64,000 nt of DNA, taken from positions 1,922,001-1,986,000 of the forward strand of contig NZ_CP092362.2 in assembly GCF_022370635.2 (NCBI RefSeq), given 5' to 3'. Origin of the DNA: Mycolicibacterium crocinum (lineage in GTDB: Bacteria; Actinomycetota; Actinomycetes; Mycobacteriales; Mycobacteriaceae). Made by a program: the position numbers and the translations under genes. The stretch's first letter is position 1, and every line of letters starts with the position of its first letter. Shown here one piece after another: positions 1-10,086 of the stretch. A model generated the notes under the pieces. The model saw nothing but the letters and a program-made list of their open reading frames with translations, had not been told where the DNA came from and did not search any database.

Positions 1-74
1 GTCTACTCGCACCGCCGCGGCTTCGGCGTTCGAGACTCGATGTGCGAGTTGTTCGAGCACGGCTGGGGGCCGAC

Positions 75-1313
75 ATGACCATCACAATCGACGCGCCGCG
101 GATGCCGAATGTATTCGACGCGGGGTTGCCCACCGTGGACTACGACAATGAGACGGATCCCTACAGGGCGCTGGCAATGCTGCGGCGCGCGCGCCGGCAG
201 GCTCCGATCGCGCTCGGTCCGCACGGTCCGGAATTCCTGGCCTACGACATCGTCCACGAGGCATCACGCGACCGCAGATTCGTTGTGCCGCAGGGGATGT
301 TCCTCGCATCGCAGGGCATCACGTCCGGTCCGCTGTGGGATCGGGTGGTTGCCACGATCATCAACATGGACGGTGACGAGCACCATCGGCTGCGCCGGCT
401 GGTGTGCAAGGCGTTCACGCCGAGAGCCACGGAACGTCTGCGCACCACCGTCACCGAGGTCATCAACGGACTGATCGACACGTGCACGGCCGACGGCCGG
501 TGCGACGTCGTCTCCGACATCGCGCGGCATTACCCGATCCCGATCATCTGTGCCCTGCTCGGCGTACCAGGCGGGGACTGGGAGCACTTCGCACGCTGGA
601 CCGACGAGTTCTTCAAGGCCTTCAGCTGGAATGTCGCCGAAAACGAACCGTCGATCCTGGCCGCCTGGGAAGAGCTGGACGACTATGTCGACGCGATGGT
701 CGCCGAACGACGGCACGAACTCACCGATGACCTGGTCTCCGATCTGATCCGAGCCGAAGACGAGGGTGACCGCCTGACCATCGAGGAACTGCGGATGCTG
801 GTGGCCGGCCTACTGATGGCCGGCACCGATACCACCAGGAACCAGCTCGCCGCGTCGGTGTCCGTGCTGTGCGAGCATCCCGACCAGTGGGCGCTGTTGG
901 CCCGGCAACCCGACCTCGCCGCGCGTGCGGTCGAGGAGACGATGCGCCACTCCCCAATTGTGTTCGGCACGCTGCGTACCGTCGTCGAGGATGTCGAGGT
1001 CGCGGGCTACCGCGTCCCGGCGGGTACCTTGGTCATCCTCAATTCGGCTGCGGCGAACCGGGATTCGGGTGTCTGCGAGGATCCCGACCGGCTGGACATC
1101 ACCCGCACCGCGGCGCTGCCGATGCAGACGTTCGGTGGGGGCGTGCACTACTGCCTCGGGGCCAACCTGGCTCGTCTCGAGCTGACCGAGGCGCTGACGG
1201 TCATGGCGCGACGCATGCCGAACATCCGTCGCACCGGGCCCGCGCCGTGGAAGCCGCTGAGCGGTTTGAGCGGACCCGCGACGCTGCCCGTCGCATTCGA
1301 CCCGGGGTACTAG
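75..1313 (+). CDS. Cytochrome P450 (CYP)
   Basis: This 412-residue protein is a complete soluble bacterial class-I P450, a haem monooxygenase that would take electrons from a ferredoxin and ferredoxin reductase. The I-helix oxygen-activation motif reads MAGTDTTR, the ExxR-type K-helix reads EETMRHSP, and the haem loop is [10 protein letters not shown] with the thiolate ligand at Cys360. The ATG at 75 is preferred over the in-frame upstream start at 42 because it gives the usual family length. The stop shares the tetranucleotide CTAG with the convergent phosphatase gene. The substrate cannot be told from sequence. The fprA gene 3 kb away could supply reductant, but that is inference. Confidence 0.93.
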   Translation: MTITIDAPRMPNVFDAGLPTVDYDNETDPYRALAMLRRARRQAPIALGPHGPEFLAYDIVHEASRDRRFVVPQGMFLASQGITSGPLWDRVVATIINMDGDEHHRLRRLVCKAFTPRATERLRTTVTEVINGLIDTCTADGRCDVVSDIARHYPIPIICALLGVPGGDWEHFARWTDEFFKAFSWNVAENEPSILAAWEELDDYVDAMVAERRHELTDDLVSDLIRAEDEGDRLTIEELRMLVAGLLMAGTDTTRNQLAASVSVLCEHPDQWALLARQPDLAARAVEETMRHSPIVFGTLRTVVEDVEVAGYRVPAGTLVILNSAAANRDSGVCEDPDRLDITRTAALPMQTFGGGVHYCLGANLARLELTEALTVMARRMPNIRRTGPAPWKPLSGLSGPATLPVAFDPGY

Positions 1314-2104
1314 CCGCCCGCCAGACGCGCCAGCGTTGCGTCGTGCAGCAACCCGTTCGTGGCAACGGCGTGGCCACCGTGGGGGCCGGGTGCTCCGTCG
1401 AGATTGGTGAAGGTGCCGCCGGCTTCGCGGATCAAAATGTCCAGTGGGGCCAGGTCCCACAGCTTGACCTCGGGTTCGGCGGCGATATCGACGGCGCCCT
1501 CGGCGACCAGGCAGTAGGAGAAGAAGTCGCCGTAGGCGCGCACCCGCCACACGTCGTCGGTCAAAGCGAGGAACTGCTCGCGCCGCCCGAGATCGGCCCA
1601 CCCGGACAGGCTAGAGAACGACAGGCTGGCTGAGCCCAAGTCCGCGACACCGGATACCGACAGAGTGCGCGCCGGCCCGTCGCCGGTCGTCGCGAACGCG
1701 CCCAGTCCGCGGCCCGCCCACCATCGCCGGTTCAACGCCGGAGCGCTCACCGCGCCGACAATCGGAATGCCGTCGTCGAGAAGCGCGATCAGGCTGGCCC
1801 ACACCGGCACGCCACGGACGAAATTCTTGGTGCCGTCGATCGGGTCGATCACCCACTGCCTGCCTTGGAATTCGGCGGTGCCGCCGTACTCCTCACCGAG
1901 CACGGCATCATCCGGGCGCTCGCGGGACAAGACCTCCCGCAGGTCCGCCTCGACCGCCTCATCGGCGTCGGTGACCGGCGTGAGGTCGGGTTTGGTGTCG
2001 ACACGCAGATCCAGTGCCCCGAACCGGTCGAGGGTGATCGCGTCGGCCCGGTCGGCGAGCTGCAACGCCACCGAGAGGTCTGCCCGTACATCGTGGCCGC
2101 TCAT
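1310..2104 (-). CDS. hisN: HisN-type histidinol-phosphatase / inositol monophosphatase family
   Basis: A 264-residue Mg2+-dependent phosphatase of the inositol monophosphatase fold. Motifs seen are GEEYGG (metal-binding Glu), DPIDGTKNF (the family's DPxDGTxNF signature) and [15 protein letters not shown] near the C-terminus. In actinobacteria the member of this size and motif set carries out the histidinol-phosphate dephosphorylation step of histidine synthesis, which is why the HisN name is used. Generic inositol-phosphatase activity cannot be excluded. The gene is divergent from the small membrane protein at 2128 with only 23 nt between starts. Its stop overlaps that of the P450 gene. Confidence 0.85.
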   Translation of the reverse strand: MSGHDVRADLSVALQLADRADAITLDRFGALDLRVDTKPDLTPVTDADEAVEADLREVLSRERPDDAVLGEEYGGTAEFQGRQWVIDPIDGTKNFVRGVPVWASLIALLDDGIPIVGAVSAPALNRRWWAGRGLGAFATTGDGPARTLSVSGVADLGSASLSFSSLSGWADLGRREQFLALTDDVWRVRAYGDFFSYCLVAEGAVDIAAEPEVKLWDLAPLDILIREAGGTFTNLDGAPGPHGGHAVATNGLLHDATLARLAGG

Positions 2105-2115
2105 GCCAGCAGTCC

Positions 2116-2121
2116 TACCAT
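2116..2121 (+). promoter_or_regulatory. Putative -10 box for a leaderless transcript of the gene at 2128
   Basis: TACCAT fits the mycobacterial TANNNT -10 consensus. It lies 6 nt before the ATG at 2128, so transcription would begin at or next to the start codon. No Shine-Dalgarno sequence fits in the remaining space. Confidence 0.5.
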
Positions 2122-2127
2122 GGCCGC

Positions 2128-2451
2128 ATGTGGGAGTTCTTCGTGATACTGCTCATCGTCGGCGCGCTGGTCCTGGTTCTGGCGCCGCGCATCATGCGCC
2201 GTGGCCCACGCGGCGAGGTGGTGCACGGCACGCTGCTGGTGACCGGGGTGAGCCCACGCCCGGACGCCACCGGTGAGCAGTTCGTCACGATCAGCGGCGT
2301 CATCAACGGCCCGACGGTCAACGAGCACGTCGTCTATCAGCGGATGGCGGTCGATGTGAACAGCTGGCCGACGATGGGCCAGCTGATTCCAGTGGTGTAC
2401 TCGCCGAAGAATCCGGACAACTGGAATTTCGCGCCGCCCGAGCAGGTCTAA
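2128..2451 (+). CDS. Small membrane-anchored hypothetical protein
   Basis: A 107-residue protein with one N-terminal hydrophobic segment (about residues 3-22) followed by basic residues and a beta-rich soluble domain containing [19 protein letters not shown]. The topology suggests a single-pass inner-membrane protein with the soluble part in the cytoplasm. It resembles small conserved mycobacterial membrane proteins, but I do not recognise a function. It has a leaderless-type promoter and is divergent from hisN. Coding potential is good: strong third-position GC and no competing frame. Confidence 0.75.
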   Translation: MWEFFVILLIVGALVLVLAPRIMRRGPRGEVVHGTLLVTGVSPRPDATGEQFVTISGVINGPTVNEHVVYQRMAVDVNSWPTMGQLIPVVYSPKNPDNWNFAPPEQV

Positions 2452-2530
2452 GCCAACGAGATCGACGCCAGCGTGGTGCCTTCTCGAACTTCTGCGCGCT
2501 CACGTCGATCTCGATGCACCCTGAGCCGAC

Positions 2531-3079
2531 TTAAGCCCGCGGCGCGTCCATGCACTGGTCGATGAGGCGGTCGATCACCGCCAGCAGTCCCTCGTCGAGC
2601 TCCGTGCGCGGCTGACCGCCGAGCGCGTTGGACATCGCATGGTGGTAGAGGCCGTCCCCGATGAGCTTGACCGTGCGCGCGACGTCACGGTCGCCGAGTG
2701 CCTCGGTCAGCACGCTTAGCCACTGGTCGGAGATCTGCTCGATGGCCGCCCGCGCCCGCGGATCGCCGGCCTGCTGCAGGCGGGCCACCGCGACCAGCGT
2801 GCGATCCAGGGGCGTGTTCGCGTAGTGGGAGGTGCGGATGTAGTGCCGTGCCGGCCCGTCGGCCGCGTTGCGCATTTTGTCGACGTCGTCGGCGGCCAGC
2901 GCGATCAGTCGCTCACACAGGGCTTCGGCGAGCTGGTCCTTGGACGGGAAGTGGTACAGGAGACCGCCCTTGGACACCCCCGCCCTGGCGGCCACCGCGT
3001 CCAGCGTGGCGTGGCGCTCGCCGTCGACGGCCAGCGCGTCGGCGTAGGCATCGAGGATGCGCTCACGCGAGGTCGCCAT
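2531..3079 (-). CDS. TetR-family repressor, probably of the divergent MFS gene
   Basis: A 182-residue TetR/AcrR regulator. The N-terminal helix-turn-helix spans roughly residues 20-50 and contains AGVSKGGLLYHFPSKDQL, typical of the family. The rest is the all-helical ligand-binding domain. The ATG at 3079 is preceded by TAAACT and a 6-nt spacer, so the transcript is probably leaderless. A perfect 26-bp inverted repeat at 3102-3127 lies between this gene and the divergent transporter and overlaps where both promoters should be. Autorepression and ligand-released control of the efflux gene is the likely arrangement, inferred from position. Confidence 0.93.
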   Translation of the reverse strand: MATSRERILDAYADALAVDGERHATLDAVAARAGVSKGGLLYHFPSKDQLAEALCERLIALAADDVDKMRNAADGPARHYIRTSHYANTPLDRTLVAVARLQQAGDPRARAAIEQISDQWLSVLTEALGDRDVARTVKLIGDGLYHHAMSNALGGQPRTELDEGLLAVIDRLIDQCMDAPRA

Positions 3080-3101
3080 TGGCTGAGTTTATCGACTTTC
3101 G

Positions 3102-3127
3102 GACTGTACCGTCTGGACGGTACAGTC
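3102..3127. promoter_or_regulatory. TetR operator: perfect 12+2+12 palindrome
   Basis: The arms GACTGTACCGTC and GACGGTACAGTC are exact reverse complements separated by TG. The site covers the expected -35 region of the tetR promoter and contains TACAGT (3121-3126), a candidate -10 for the MFS gene at 3171. One bound repressor could therefore block both genes. Confidence 0.8.
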
Positions 3128-3170
3128 GAGGGGCATCGGAGTACTGAAACCAATTGATGGAGAGATAACC

Positions 3171-4355
3171 GTGCGCGCCTATGCCGAGCTCATTCGAGTT
3201 CCGGGCGTGGTCAACGTGACCGCCTCACAACTTTTCGCACGGTTGCCTCTGGGCATGCTGTCGCTGGCGATCCTGCTGCATGTGCAGGCCCGCACCGGTT
3301 CGTTCGCGGTGGCGGGCGCCGTCGTGGCGTGCACCAGCATCGGTGAAGCGATCGCCATGCCGATGACATCGCGTCTGCTCGGCCGCATCGGTATGGTCCC
3401 GACCCTGGTGTCCGCGGCCGTGGTCAACGGCATCTGCATGCTCGCGTTGGCCTTCGTCCACGTCCCCGGCCCGGTGCTGATGGGACTGGGCTTCCTGATC
3501 GGCGCCTCGGTGCCGCCGCTGCTGCCCGCCGTGCGCTCGCTGTACCCCCAGATGGTTCCGGGGGAGGGGCTGCGAGCCCTCTTCGCGTTGGATACCACTG
3601 CGCAGGAACTGATTTGGGTGATCGGCCCAGTCGCCGCCACATTCCTCGCGTCGGCCATCTCGACCGCGATCCCGCTGCTGTTCTCCGCCGGCGTCACGGT
3701 GGTGGGCACCGCGTGGTTCCTGCTGAGCGCGCGCCGGTTGAAGCCGCGCATCGATCGCAGCGTCGTCGCCTTCGGGCGAGTGCTGATCAACCCCGCCGTC
3801 ATTCTGGCGATGGTGGCCAGCCTCGCGCTGGTGGCCTCCTTCATGGCGCTGGAAGTCGGCGTGCTCGCCCTGTTCGGCAACCACAACCTGTCGGCCGGGG
3901 TGGCACTGGGCGTGGCCAGCCTCGGCTCACTGATCGGCGGCGTGCTGTTCGGCCATCGTCACCTCGGCGTGCGCGGTCTGGCGACGTCCATGACCGTCGT
4001 CGCCGCGGGCACGGCGGTGTTCGGTCTGGTCGACGGATGGGCGCTGCAACTCACCGCACTGTTCGCCTCCGGACTCGGCTTCGCCCCCGCCCTGGCCGCC
4101 CTCTACGTGATGGTGTCGCGGGAAATCGCCGAGCACTCGGCCGCTGAGGCGTTCGGCTGGCTCAACAGCGGCGCGCTCGTCGGCGGCGCCATGGGCACCG
4201 CGATCGGCGGCGTGGTCGTCGACAGCTACGGCTCGTTCGCGGTGATCATGGTGTCCGCCGCGCTGGCTCTGCTCGCCGCGTGCACACCGCTCGTGGCGCG
4301 CACCGCCGGACCGGTCGGTGGGCTGTCGCGGGAGAAGGTCGTCTGCGAAATCTAG
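3171..4355 (+). CDS. MFS transporter (drug/metabolite efflux type)
   Basis: A 394-residue major facilitator with about 12 predicted membrane segments and the intracellular-loop signature in the form TSRLLGRIG after TM2. It starts at GTG 3171 with GGAGAG upstream at ribosome-binding distance. Divergence from the TetR gene with a shared operator makes it the probable target of that repressor, so an efflux role is likely. The substrate is unknown. The gene ends by sharing CTAG with the convergent fprA. Confidence 0.9.
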   Translation: MRAYAELIRVPGVVNVTASQLFARLPLGMLSLAILLHVQARTGSFAVAGAVVACTSIGEAIAMPMTSRLLGRIGMVPTLVSAAVVNGICMLALAFVHVPGPVLMGLGFLIGASVPPLLPAVRSLYPQMVPGEGLRALFALDTTAQELIWVIGPVAATFLASAISTAIPLLFSAGVTVVGTAWFLLSARRLKPRIDRSVVAFGRVLINPAVILAMVASLALVASFMALEVGVLALFGNHNLSAGVALGVASLGSLIGGVLFGHRHLGVRGLATSMTVVAAGTAVFGLVDGWALQLTALFASGLGFAPALAALYVMVSREIAEHSAAEAFGWLNSGALVGGAMGTAIGGVVVDSYGSFAVIMVSAALALLAACTPLVARTAGPVGGLSREKVVCEI

Positions 4356-5725
4356 CCGTGGCCGATGCGCAGTAGCTCGGCCACGCTGGTGAGCTTGACC
4401 CGCGGGCGGCCGTGCGGCTCGCCCGCGCCCCGCTCGTGCGCGTCGATCAGCTTCCAGTGGTCGTCGGTGATCAGTTTGGGCTGCCGCGACAGCAGCCACT
4501 CGACGAGCGTCTCGCCGTGGTCGTCGCCGAAGTCGCCGAGCTCGCGGCCGTCGAGGTCGGCCAGCAGCGTCGCGACGGTGTCGGCGGAGTCCTTCTTGTT
4601 GCTGCCGATGACCCCGGACGGGCCGCGTTTGATCCAGCCGACGACGTACTCGTTGGCGCTGCCGTCGACGCGTCCGTCGGTGTGCGGGATGGTGCCCGAA
4701 CGGTCGTCGAACGGCAGGCCCGGTGTCGGGATGCCGCGGTAGCCGACCGCACGCACCACCAGCTGGGCGGGCAGTTCCTCGCGCACGCCGGTGTCCTTGG
4801 CGACGATGCGGCCGCCCTCGTCGACGAGCTCGTTGCGGCCCAGCACCACCGACTCGACCCGGCCGTCGCCCTTGATCTCGATGGGCGAGGTTTGGAACCG
4901 AAACACGATGCGGCGCTTGGCTCCTCGCGGTTGGGTGTCGGCATACCCGCGCAGCACCTTGATGTTCAGCTTGACGGTCTTACCCGCCGCCTCCAGCTGT
5001 TCGTCGGTGATCGACTCGAAGTCGGCGGGGTCGACGATGACGTCCACGTCGGCCATGGCCTCCAGGTCGCCCAGCTCACGCAGCTCCAGCGTGGTGAACG
5101 TGGCCTGCAGTGGCCCGCGGCGGCCGATCACGACGACCTCCTCGACGCCTTTCGCGTGCAGCAGGTCGAGCGCATGGTCGGCGATGTCGGACTTCGCCAG
5201 CTCGCGGGGATCGCTGACGAGGATGCGCGCGACGTCGAGCGCGACGTTGCCGTTGCCAACGACGATGGCGCGCCCGGTCGACAGGTCCGGCGCCATGTCT
5301 TCGAAGTGGGGGTGCGCGTTGTACCAACCGACGAAGTCGACGGCGGCGACGCTGCCCTCCAGCTCCTCGCCGGGGATGCCGAGCGGGCGGTCCGACTGCG
5401 CCCCGATCGCATACACGACGGCGTCGTACTTCTGTGCCAGTTCCTGCGCCTGTACGTGCTCGCCGACGCGGATGTTGCCGAAGAACCGGAACCGCTCATC
5501 GAGCGAGGTCTTCTCGAATTGGGCGCTGATGGTCTTGATCTTGGGATGGTCTGGCGCCACGCCGGAGCGCACCAAACCAAAGGGGGTGGGCAGCATCTCG
5601 AGCATGTCGACGTGCACATCGGGCCCGCCGGCGGCGACCGAACTGTCCGCGAACTTCAGCAGCGATGCCGCCGCGAAGTATCCGGAAGGGCCTGCACCAA
5701 CGATCGCGACAAAGTAAGGACGCAT
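4352..5725 (-). CDS. fprA: NADPH-ferredoxin (adrenodoxin-type) reductase FprA
   Basis: A 457-residue flavoprotein of the adrenodoxin-reductase family, moving electrons from NADPH through FAD to ferredoxins that serve P450s and other oxidases. The N-terminal FAD site is VGAGPSGYFAAA. The central NADP-binding segment includes VVGNGNVALDVARIL, and GWIKRGPSGVIGSNKKD near the C-terminus is characteristic of the family. Length and position beside prfB agree with mycobacterial FprA. It is transcribed away from prfB, with about 200 nt between their starts. Confidence 0.96.
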   Translation of the reverse strand: MRPYFVAIVGAGPSGYFAAASLLKFADSSVAAGGPDVHVDMLEMLPTPFGLVRSGVAPDHPKIKTISAQFEKTSLDERFRFFGNIRVGEHVQAQELAQKYDAVVYAIGAQSDRPLGIPGEELEGSVAAVDFVGWYNAHPHFEDMAPDLSTGRAIVVGNGNVALDVARILVSDPRELAKSDIADHALDLLHAKGVEEVVVIGRRGPLQATFTTLELRELGDLEAMADVDVIVDPADFESITDEQLEAAGKTVKLNIKVLRGYADTQPRGAKRRIVFRFQTSPIEIKGDGRVESVVLGRNELVDEGGRIVAKDTGVREELPAQLVVRAVGYRGIPTPGLPFDDRSGTIPHTDGRVDGSANEYVVGWIKRGPSGVIGSNKKDSADTVATLLADLDGRELGDFGDDHGETLVEWLLSRQPKLITDDHWKLIDAHERGAGEPHGRPRVKLTSVAELLRIGHG

Positions 5726-5908
5726 CCTCGCGCTTTCTCTCCGGACCCGGCTGCGCGCAAGGGGCTGTCGCGTCGCAGTCGAGAAGCACCGCTATGGGCT
5801 GAGCGGCGCCACATCCTGGTTGACAAATGTGATGCTAGTCGCGCGACCGGCGCGGCAACCCCAGAAGTCTCAGGAGCTGCCGTGGATCACAACGTGTCGC
5901 GGCGCCGG

Positions 5909-5914
5909 TACCCT
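5909..5914 (+). promoter_or_regulatory. Putative -10 box, leaderless prfB transcript
   Basis: TACCCT matches TANNNT and ends 8 nt before the GTG start of prfB, the spacing expected for a leaderless mycobacterial mRNA. No -35 element is obvious. Confidence 0.5.
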
Positions 5915-5922
5915 GAGGAGCC

Positions 5923-7032
5923 GTGGACCTCGATCGTCAGTCAGATATCGCCGCCCTCGACACCACCTTGACGACGGTGGAGCGAGTGCTCGACATCGAT
6001 GGGCTGCGCGCGAAGATCGAGAAGCTCGAACACGAGGCCGCCGACCCGAATCTGTGGAACGACCAGAGCCACGCCCAGCGCGTCACCAGTGAACTCTCCC
6101 ACGCCCAAGGTGAACTGCGTCGCGTCGAAGGCTTGCGCAGCCGCCTCGAGGATCTGCCGGTGCTCTACGAATTGGCGGCCGAAGAGGGCGGCGACGACGA
6201 GCTCGCCGAGGCCGACGCCGAACTCAAATCCTTGCAGGCCGACATCGAACAGATGGAGGTCCGGACCCTGCTGTCCGGCGAGTACGACGAGCGCGAGGCC
6301 GTCGTCACCATCCGGTCCGGTGCGGGTGGCGTCGACGCCGCCGATTGGGCCGAGATGCTGATGCGGATGTACATCCGCTGGGCCGAGCAGCACAACTACG
6401 GCGTCGAGGTGTTCGACACCTCCTACGCCGAAGAGGCGGGCATCAAGAGCGCGACGTTCGCCGTCCACGCGCCCTACGCCTACGGCACGCTCTCGGTCGA
6501 GCAGGGCACCCACCGGCTGGTGCGCATCAGCCCGTTCGACAACCAGAACCGGCGCCAGACCTCGTTCGCCGATGTCGAGGTGCTGCCGGTCGTGGAGACC
6601 ACCGACCACATCGAGATCCCCGAAGGCGATCTGCGCGTCGACGTCTACCGCTCCAGCGGTCCCGGCGGTCAGTCGGTCAACACCACCGACTCCGCAGTCC
6701 GACTGACACACATCCCCACCGGCATCGTCGTCACCTGCCAGAACGAGAAGTCGCAGCTGCAGAACAAGGTGTCAGCGATGCGTGTTCTGCAGGCCAAGCT
6801 CCTGGAACGCAAACGACAAGAGGAACGCGCCGAGCTCGATGCCCTCAAGGGCGACGGCGGGAGTTCCTGGGGCAACCAGATGCGCTCCTACGTTCTGCAC
6901 CCCTACCAAATGGTCAAGGATCTGCGCACCGAGTACGAGGTCGGCAATCCTGCGGCGGTCCTGGATGGGGACATCGACGGGTTCCTGGAAGCGGGGATCC
7001 GGTGGCGCAACCGACGAGATGACGACGACTAG
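5923..7032 (+). CDS. prfB: Peptide chain release factor 2 (RF2)
   Basis: A 369-residue class-I release factor that reads UGA and UAA stop codons and triggers peptidyl-tRNA hydrolysis. The decoding tripeptide SPF is present in [10 protein letters not shown], and the catalytic loop is [10 protein letters not shown] with the GGQ motif. The protein is in one continuous frame. The programmed +1 frameshift that controls this gene in enterobacteria is absent, as is usual in actinobacteria. It starts at GTG 5923. The last 14 nt overlap the start of mscS, suggesting translational coupling. Confidence 0.97.
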   Translation: MDLDRQSDIAALDTTLTTVERVLDIDGLRAKIEKLEHEAADPNLWNDQSHAQRVTSELSHAQGELRRVEGLRSRLEDLPVLYELAAEEGGDDELAEADAELKSLQADIEQMEVRTLLSGEYDEREAVVTIRSGAGGVDAADWAEMLMRMYIRWAEQHNYGVEVFDTSYAEEAGIKSATFAVHAPYAYGTLSVEQGTHRLVRISPFDNQNRRQTSFADVEVLPVVETTDHIEIPEGDLRVDVYRSSGPGGQSVNTTDSAVRLTHIPTGIVVTCQNEKSQLQNKVSAMRVLQAKLLERKRQEERAELDALKGDGGSSWGNQMRSYVLHPYQMVKDLRTEYEVGNPAAVLDGDIDGFLEAGIRWRNRRDDDD

Positions 7033-7987
7033 CACCTACCTGGCATTTGGCCTTGCCGATCACTGGAGCAACTTCTGGCACGGCCAGTACGGCGTGTGGA
7101 TCGTGACCAGAGGCGTCCGCATCGCACTGTTGCTGATCGGCGGGCTGTTGGGCGCGCGGTTCATCAACTGGCTGTCCCGCAGGATTACCCGGCGCATCGA
7201 CGCGCAGTACCAGCAGACCGACCAGATCGTCCGTACCGAGAGCGCCAAGCATCAGCAGGCCGTGGCCTCAGTGGTGTCCTGGGTGTCGATCGCACTGCTG
7301 TTCGTGATGGTCGTCGTCGAGATCGGTGACGTCTTGTCGATACCGGTCAGTTCGCTCGCCGCGCCCGCAGCAGTGTTGGGTGCCGCCTTGGGTTTCGGTG
7401 CGCAGAACCTGGTGAAGGACATGTTGGCCGGGTTCTTCATCATCACCGAGCGGCAGTACGGCTTTGGTGACCTGGTTCAGCTGAGCATGGTCGGCGCCCC
7501 GAAAGACTCGCTCGGCACCGTCGAGGAGGTCACCCTGCGGGTGACCAAGCTCCGCACGCCCGAAGGCGAGATGTACACCGTGCCCAACGGGAACATCGTC
7601 AGATCGTTGAACCTGTCGAAGGACTGGGCGCGAGCGGTCGTCGATGTCCCGGTGCCCACCTCCGCCGACCTCAACCGCGTCAACGACGTGCTGCACACCG
7701 TGTGCAACGACGCGATGCTCGACGAGGATCTGCGAAAGCTACTTCTGGACAAGCCGGCCTTGATGGGTGTGGAGAGTCTCGAGGTCGATTCGGTCAATCT
7801 GCGGATGGTGGCCCGCACCCTGCCCGGTAAACAGTTCGACGTCGGCCGCCGGCTGCGGGTGATGGTGATCGCCGCCCTGGCGCAGGCGGGCATCACCACC
7901 CCGGCGGAGAAGACCCCCACACTGGGCGCGATGACTCCGTCGGGAACGAGCGACGATGTAGCCCGCAGTCAGGACAAAGCGCAGTGA
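7019..7987 (+). CDS. MscS-family mechanosensitive channel
   Basis: A 322-residue small-conductance mechanosensitive channel homologue. Hydrophobic segments lie near residues 25-45, 80-100 and 105-130. The pore and adjoining beta domain contain [18 protein letters not shown] and [11 protein letters not shown], typical of MscS. The ATG at 7019 lies inside the end of prfB. Longer upstream reading in this frame is only the shadow of prfB. The gene is followed by the Thr/Pro-rich membrane protein with a GTGA overlap. It would relieve turgor on osmotic downshift. No regulation is visible beyond operon membership. Confidence 0.9.
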   Translation: MTTTSTYLAFGLADHWSNFWHGQYGVWIVTRGVRIALLLIGGLLGARFINWLSRRITRRIDAQYQQTDQIVRTESAKHQQAVASVVSWVSIALLFVMVVVEIGDVLSIPVSSLAAPAAVLGAALGFGAQNLVKDMLAGFFIITERQYGFGDLVQLSMVGAPKDSLGTVEEVTLRVTKLRTPEGEMYTVPNGNIVRSLNLSKDWARAVVDVPVPTSADLNRVNDVLHTVCNDAMLDEDLRKLLLDKPALMGVESLEVDSVNLRMVARTLPGKQFDVGRRLRVMVIAALAQAGITTPAEKTPTLGAMTPSGTSDDVARSQDKAQ

Positions 7988-8460
7988 CCAATCAATCGAG
8001 CAAGTCGAAGCGCGATGATCGCGGCTGGCCGACATATCTTCCGGGTGGTCGCATCCGCACGTCCACTGCGGGCCTGATGGTGTCCTTCGTCGCCCTCTTC
8101 TGGGTGTACCAGAACTACGAGCCGCCCTCGCCGCAGCCAGCTCCCGCGAACCAAGTGGTGCCGCCGGGCTTCGTGCCCGACCCGTCGTACACGTGGGTGC
8201 CCCGCACCGATGTCCGGGACCGCACCACGACCACGAGGACGACGACCACAACGACGACGACGGAGACGACGACCCCGACGGAGACGACGACTCCGACCAC
8301 GTCACCCACGTCACCCACGTCACCGACGTCCACGACGTCGCCGAGCCCGGCGCCGTTTCAGATCCCTGGGCTGCCCACTCCGACCCCGTCACCTGCGCCG
8401 GTCCCCACCCCGGCACCGGGCCAGGGGCCCATGGTGACGCCCGCGGCGCCGACGCAGTAG
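7984..8460 (+). CDS. Thr/Pro-rich single-pass membrane protein
   Basis: A 158-residue protein starting at a GTG that overlaps the mscS stop (GTGA). A basic N-terminus is followed by one membrane segment near residues 25-42 ([15 protein letters not shown]). After that comes a long low-complexity exterior region of Thr-Thr and Thr-Pro repeats and a Pro-rich tail. An equivalent proline-rich membrane protein sits in the same place, between the mscS-like gene and ftsE, in other mycobacteria. Its function is unknown. A cell-wall-spanning role linked to FtsEX is possible by neighbourhood only. Confidence 0.85.
   Translation: MTNQSSKSKRDDRGWPTYLPGGRIRTSTAGLMVSFVALFWVYQNYEPPSPQPAPANQVVPPGFVPDPSYTWVPRTDVRDRTTTTRTTTTTTTTETTTPTETTTPTTSPTSPTSPTSTTSPSPAPFQIPGLPTPTPSPAPVPTPAPGQGPMVTPAAPTQ
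8228..8342 (+). repeat. Low-complexity Thr-codon repeats inside the membrane protein gene
   Basis: Imperfect tandem units of ACGACGA/GAGACGACGA are followed by three or more copies of a 9-bp unit ACGTCACCC. They encode Thr-rich and TSPTSPTSP stretches in frame. Copy number could vary by slippage without breaking the frame when multiples of three are lost. Confidence 0.7.
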
Positions 8461-8483
8461 CCGGGCCGGCGGCCGTGGACGGC

Positions 8484-8489
8484 TACACT
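8484..8489 (+). promoter_or_regulatory. Putative -10 box, leaderless ftsE transcript
   Basis: TACACT ends 8 nt before the GTG at 8498. No ribosome-binding sequence lies before the start, so an internal leaderless ftsEX promoter is plausible. Confidence 0.5.
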
Positions 8490-8497
8490 GGCGTGCC

Positions 8498-9190
8498 GTG
8501 ATGATCACCCTCGACCATGTCAGTAAGCAGTACAAGTCGTCGGCACGGCCAGCCCTCGACAACGTCAGCGTCAAGATCGACAAGGGTGAGTTCGTCTTCC
8601 TCATCGGCCCGTCCGGCTCCGGCAAGTCCACGTTCATGCGGCTGCTGCTGGCCGAGGAAACACCCACCTCCGGCGACCTGCAGGTGTCGAAGTTCCACGT
8701 CAACAAGCTCTCCGGTCGCCAGGTGCCCAAGCTGCGCCAGGTGATCGGCTGCGTGTTCCAGGACTTCCGGCTGCTGCAGCAGAAGACGGTGTTCGAGAAC
8801 GTCGCCTTCGCCCTGGAGGTGATCGGCAAGAAACCCGACACCATCAACCGCGTGGTGCCCGAAGTCCTAGAGATGGTGGGTCTGTCGGGCAAGGCCAACC
8901 GGCTGCCGGCCGAGCTGTCCGGCGGTGAGCAGCAGCGCGTGGCGATCGCGCGCGCCTTCGTCAACCGCCCCCTGGTGCTGCTGGCCGATGAGCCCACCGG
9001 CAACCTGGACCCGGAAACCAGTAAGGACATCATGGATCTGCTCGAGCGGATCAACCGCACGGGCACCACCGTGTTGATGGCCACCCACGACCACCACATC
9101 GTCGACTCCATGCGCCAGCGCGTGGTGGAGCTGTCCCTGGGCAGGCTCGTCCGCGATGAGCAGCGTGGTGTCTACGGAATGGATCGTTAA
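8498..9190 (+). CDS. ftsE: Cell-division ABC ATPase FtsE
   Basis: The nucleotide-binding subunit of the FtsEX complex, which couples ATP hydrolysis at the divisome to activation of a periplasmic peptidoglycan hydrolase. Walker A is GPSGSGKST, the signature is LSGGEQQRV, and Walker B is LVLLADEP followed by a His switch in [10 protein letters not shown]. Two adjacent starts are possible, GTG 8498 and ATG 8501, giving 230 or 229 residues. The leaderless -10 box favours the GTG as transcript end, and the ATG gives the form I recall for other mycobacteria. ftsX begins directly after the stop. Confidence 0.97.
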   Translation: MMITLDHVSKQYKSSARPALDNVSVKIDKGEFVFLIGPSGSGKSTFMRLLLAEETPTSGDLQVSKFHVNKLSGRQVPKLRQVIGCVFQDFRLLQQKTVFENVAFALEVIGKKPDTINRVVPEVLEMVGLSGKANRLPAELSGGEQQRVAIARAFVNRPLVLLADEPTGNLDPETSKDIMDLLERINRTGTTVLMATHDHHIVDSMRQRVVELSLGRLVRDEQRGVYGMDR

Positions 9191-10084
9191 GTGCGCTTCG
9201 GCTTCCTAGTCAACGAGGTCTTCACCGGGCTTCGCCGCAACGTCACCATGACGGTGGCCATGATTCTGACGACGGCCATCTCGATCGGCTTGTTCGGCGG
9301 TGGCCTGCTGGTGGTGCGCCTGGCCGACCACTCGCGCAACATCTACCTCGACCGCGTCGAAACCCAGGTGTTCCTGACCAACGACGTGTCGGCCAACGAC
9401 CCCACCTGTGACGCCGACCCCTGTAAAGCGTTGCGCGCCAAGATCGAAGCTCGCAATGATGTGCGTTCGGTCCGGTTCCTGAACCGCGATGACGCCTACA
9501 ACGACGCCACCCGCAAGTTTCCGCAGTACAAGGACGTCGCGAGCAAGGACTCGTTCCCGGCGTCGTTCATCGTCAAGCTGGACAATCCCGAGCAGCACAA
9601 GGATTTCGATGCCGCGATGGTGGGCCAGCCCGGTGTGCTCAACGTGCTGAATCAGAAGGAGTTGATCGATCGGCTCTTCGCGGTGCTCGACGGGCTGTCG
9701 GCGGCGGCGTTCGCGGTCGCGGTGGTGCAGGCGATCGGTGCGATTCTGTTGATCGCCAACATGGTTCAAGTCGCGGCCTACACCAGACGCACGGAGATCG
9801 GGATCATGCGCATGGTGGGTGCCACGCGGTGGTACACCCAGCTGCCATTCCTCCTGGAGGCGGTGCTGGCGGCGACCATCGGTGTGGTGATCGCGATCGT
9901 CGGGTTGATCGTGGTGCGGGCGGCGTTCCTGGAGAACGCGCTCAACCAGTTCTACCAGGCCAATCTGATCGCCCGGATCGACTACGCCGACATCCTCTAC
10001 ATATCGCCGATCATGTTCGGCGTCGGCGTGTTGATGGCCGGTCTCACCGGCTACGTCACGCTGCGCCTGTACGTACGGCGGTAG
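9191..10084 (+). CDS. ftsX: Cell-division membrane subunit FtsX
   Basis: A 297-residue permease-like partner of FtsE. A first membrane helix near residues 20-42 precedes a large extracytoplasmic domain (about 45-160) that in the family contacts the cell-wall hydrolase. Three more helices follow in the C-terminal half (around 170-195, 220-245, 265-290). The extracellular domain has a Cys pair in CDADPCK. The GTG start abuts the ftsE stop, so the two are translationally coupled. Confidence 0.97.
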   Translation: MRFGFLVNEVFTGLRRNVTMTVAMILTTAISIGLFGGGLLVVRLADHSRNIYLDRVETQVFLTNDVSANDPTCDADPCKALRAKIEARNDVRSVRFLNRDDAYNDATRKFPQYKDVASKDSFPASFIVKLDNPEQHKDFDAAMVGQPGVLNVLNQKELIDRLFAVLDGLSAAAFAVAVVQAIGAILLIANMVQVAAYTRRTEIGIMRMVGATRWYTQLPFLLEAVLAATIGVVIAIVGLIVVRAAFLENALNQFYQANLIARIDYADILYISPIMFGVGVLMAGLTGYVTLRLYVRR

Positions 10085-10086
10085 CG

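Noticed and set aside
4412..5971. 519-codon plus-strand open frame
   Set aside because: It is antisense to fprA and arises from high third-position GC; it has no domain features and includes the fprA promoter.
5923..6100. Programmed +1 frameshift in prfB
   Set aside because: The frame is continuous from GTG 5923 and no in-frame UGA with a slippery codon is present.
8228..8342. Short repeats that might suggest a CRISPR or VNTR locus
   Set aside because: The units encode in-frame Thr/Pro repeats of a membrane protein. There are no spacers and no cas genes anywhere in the window.
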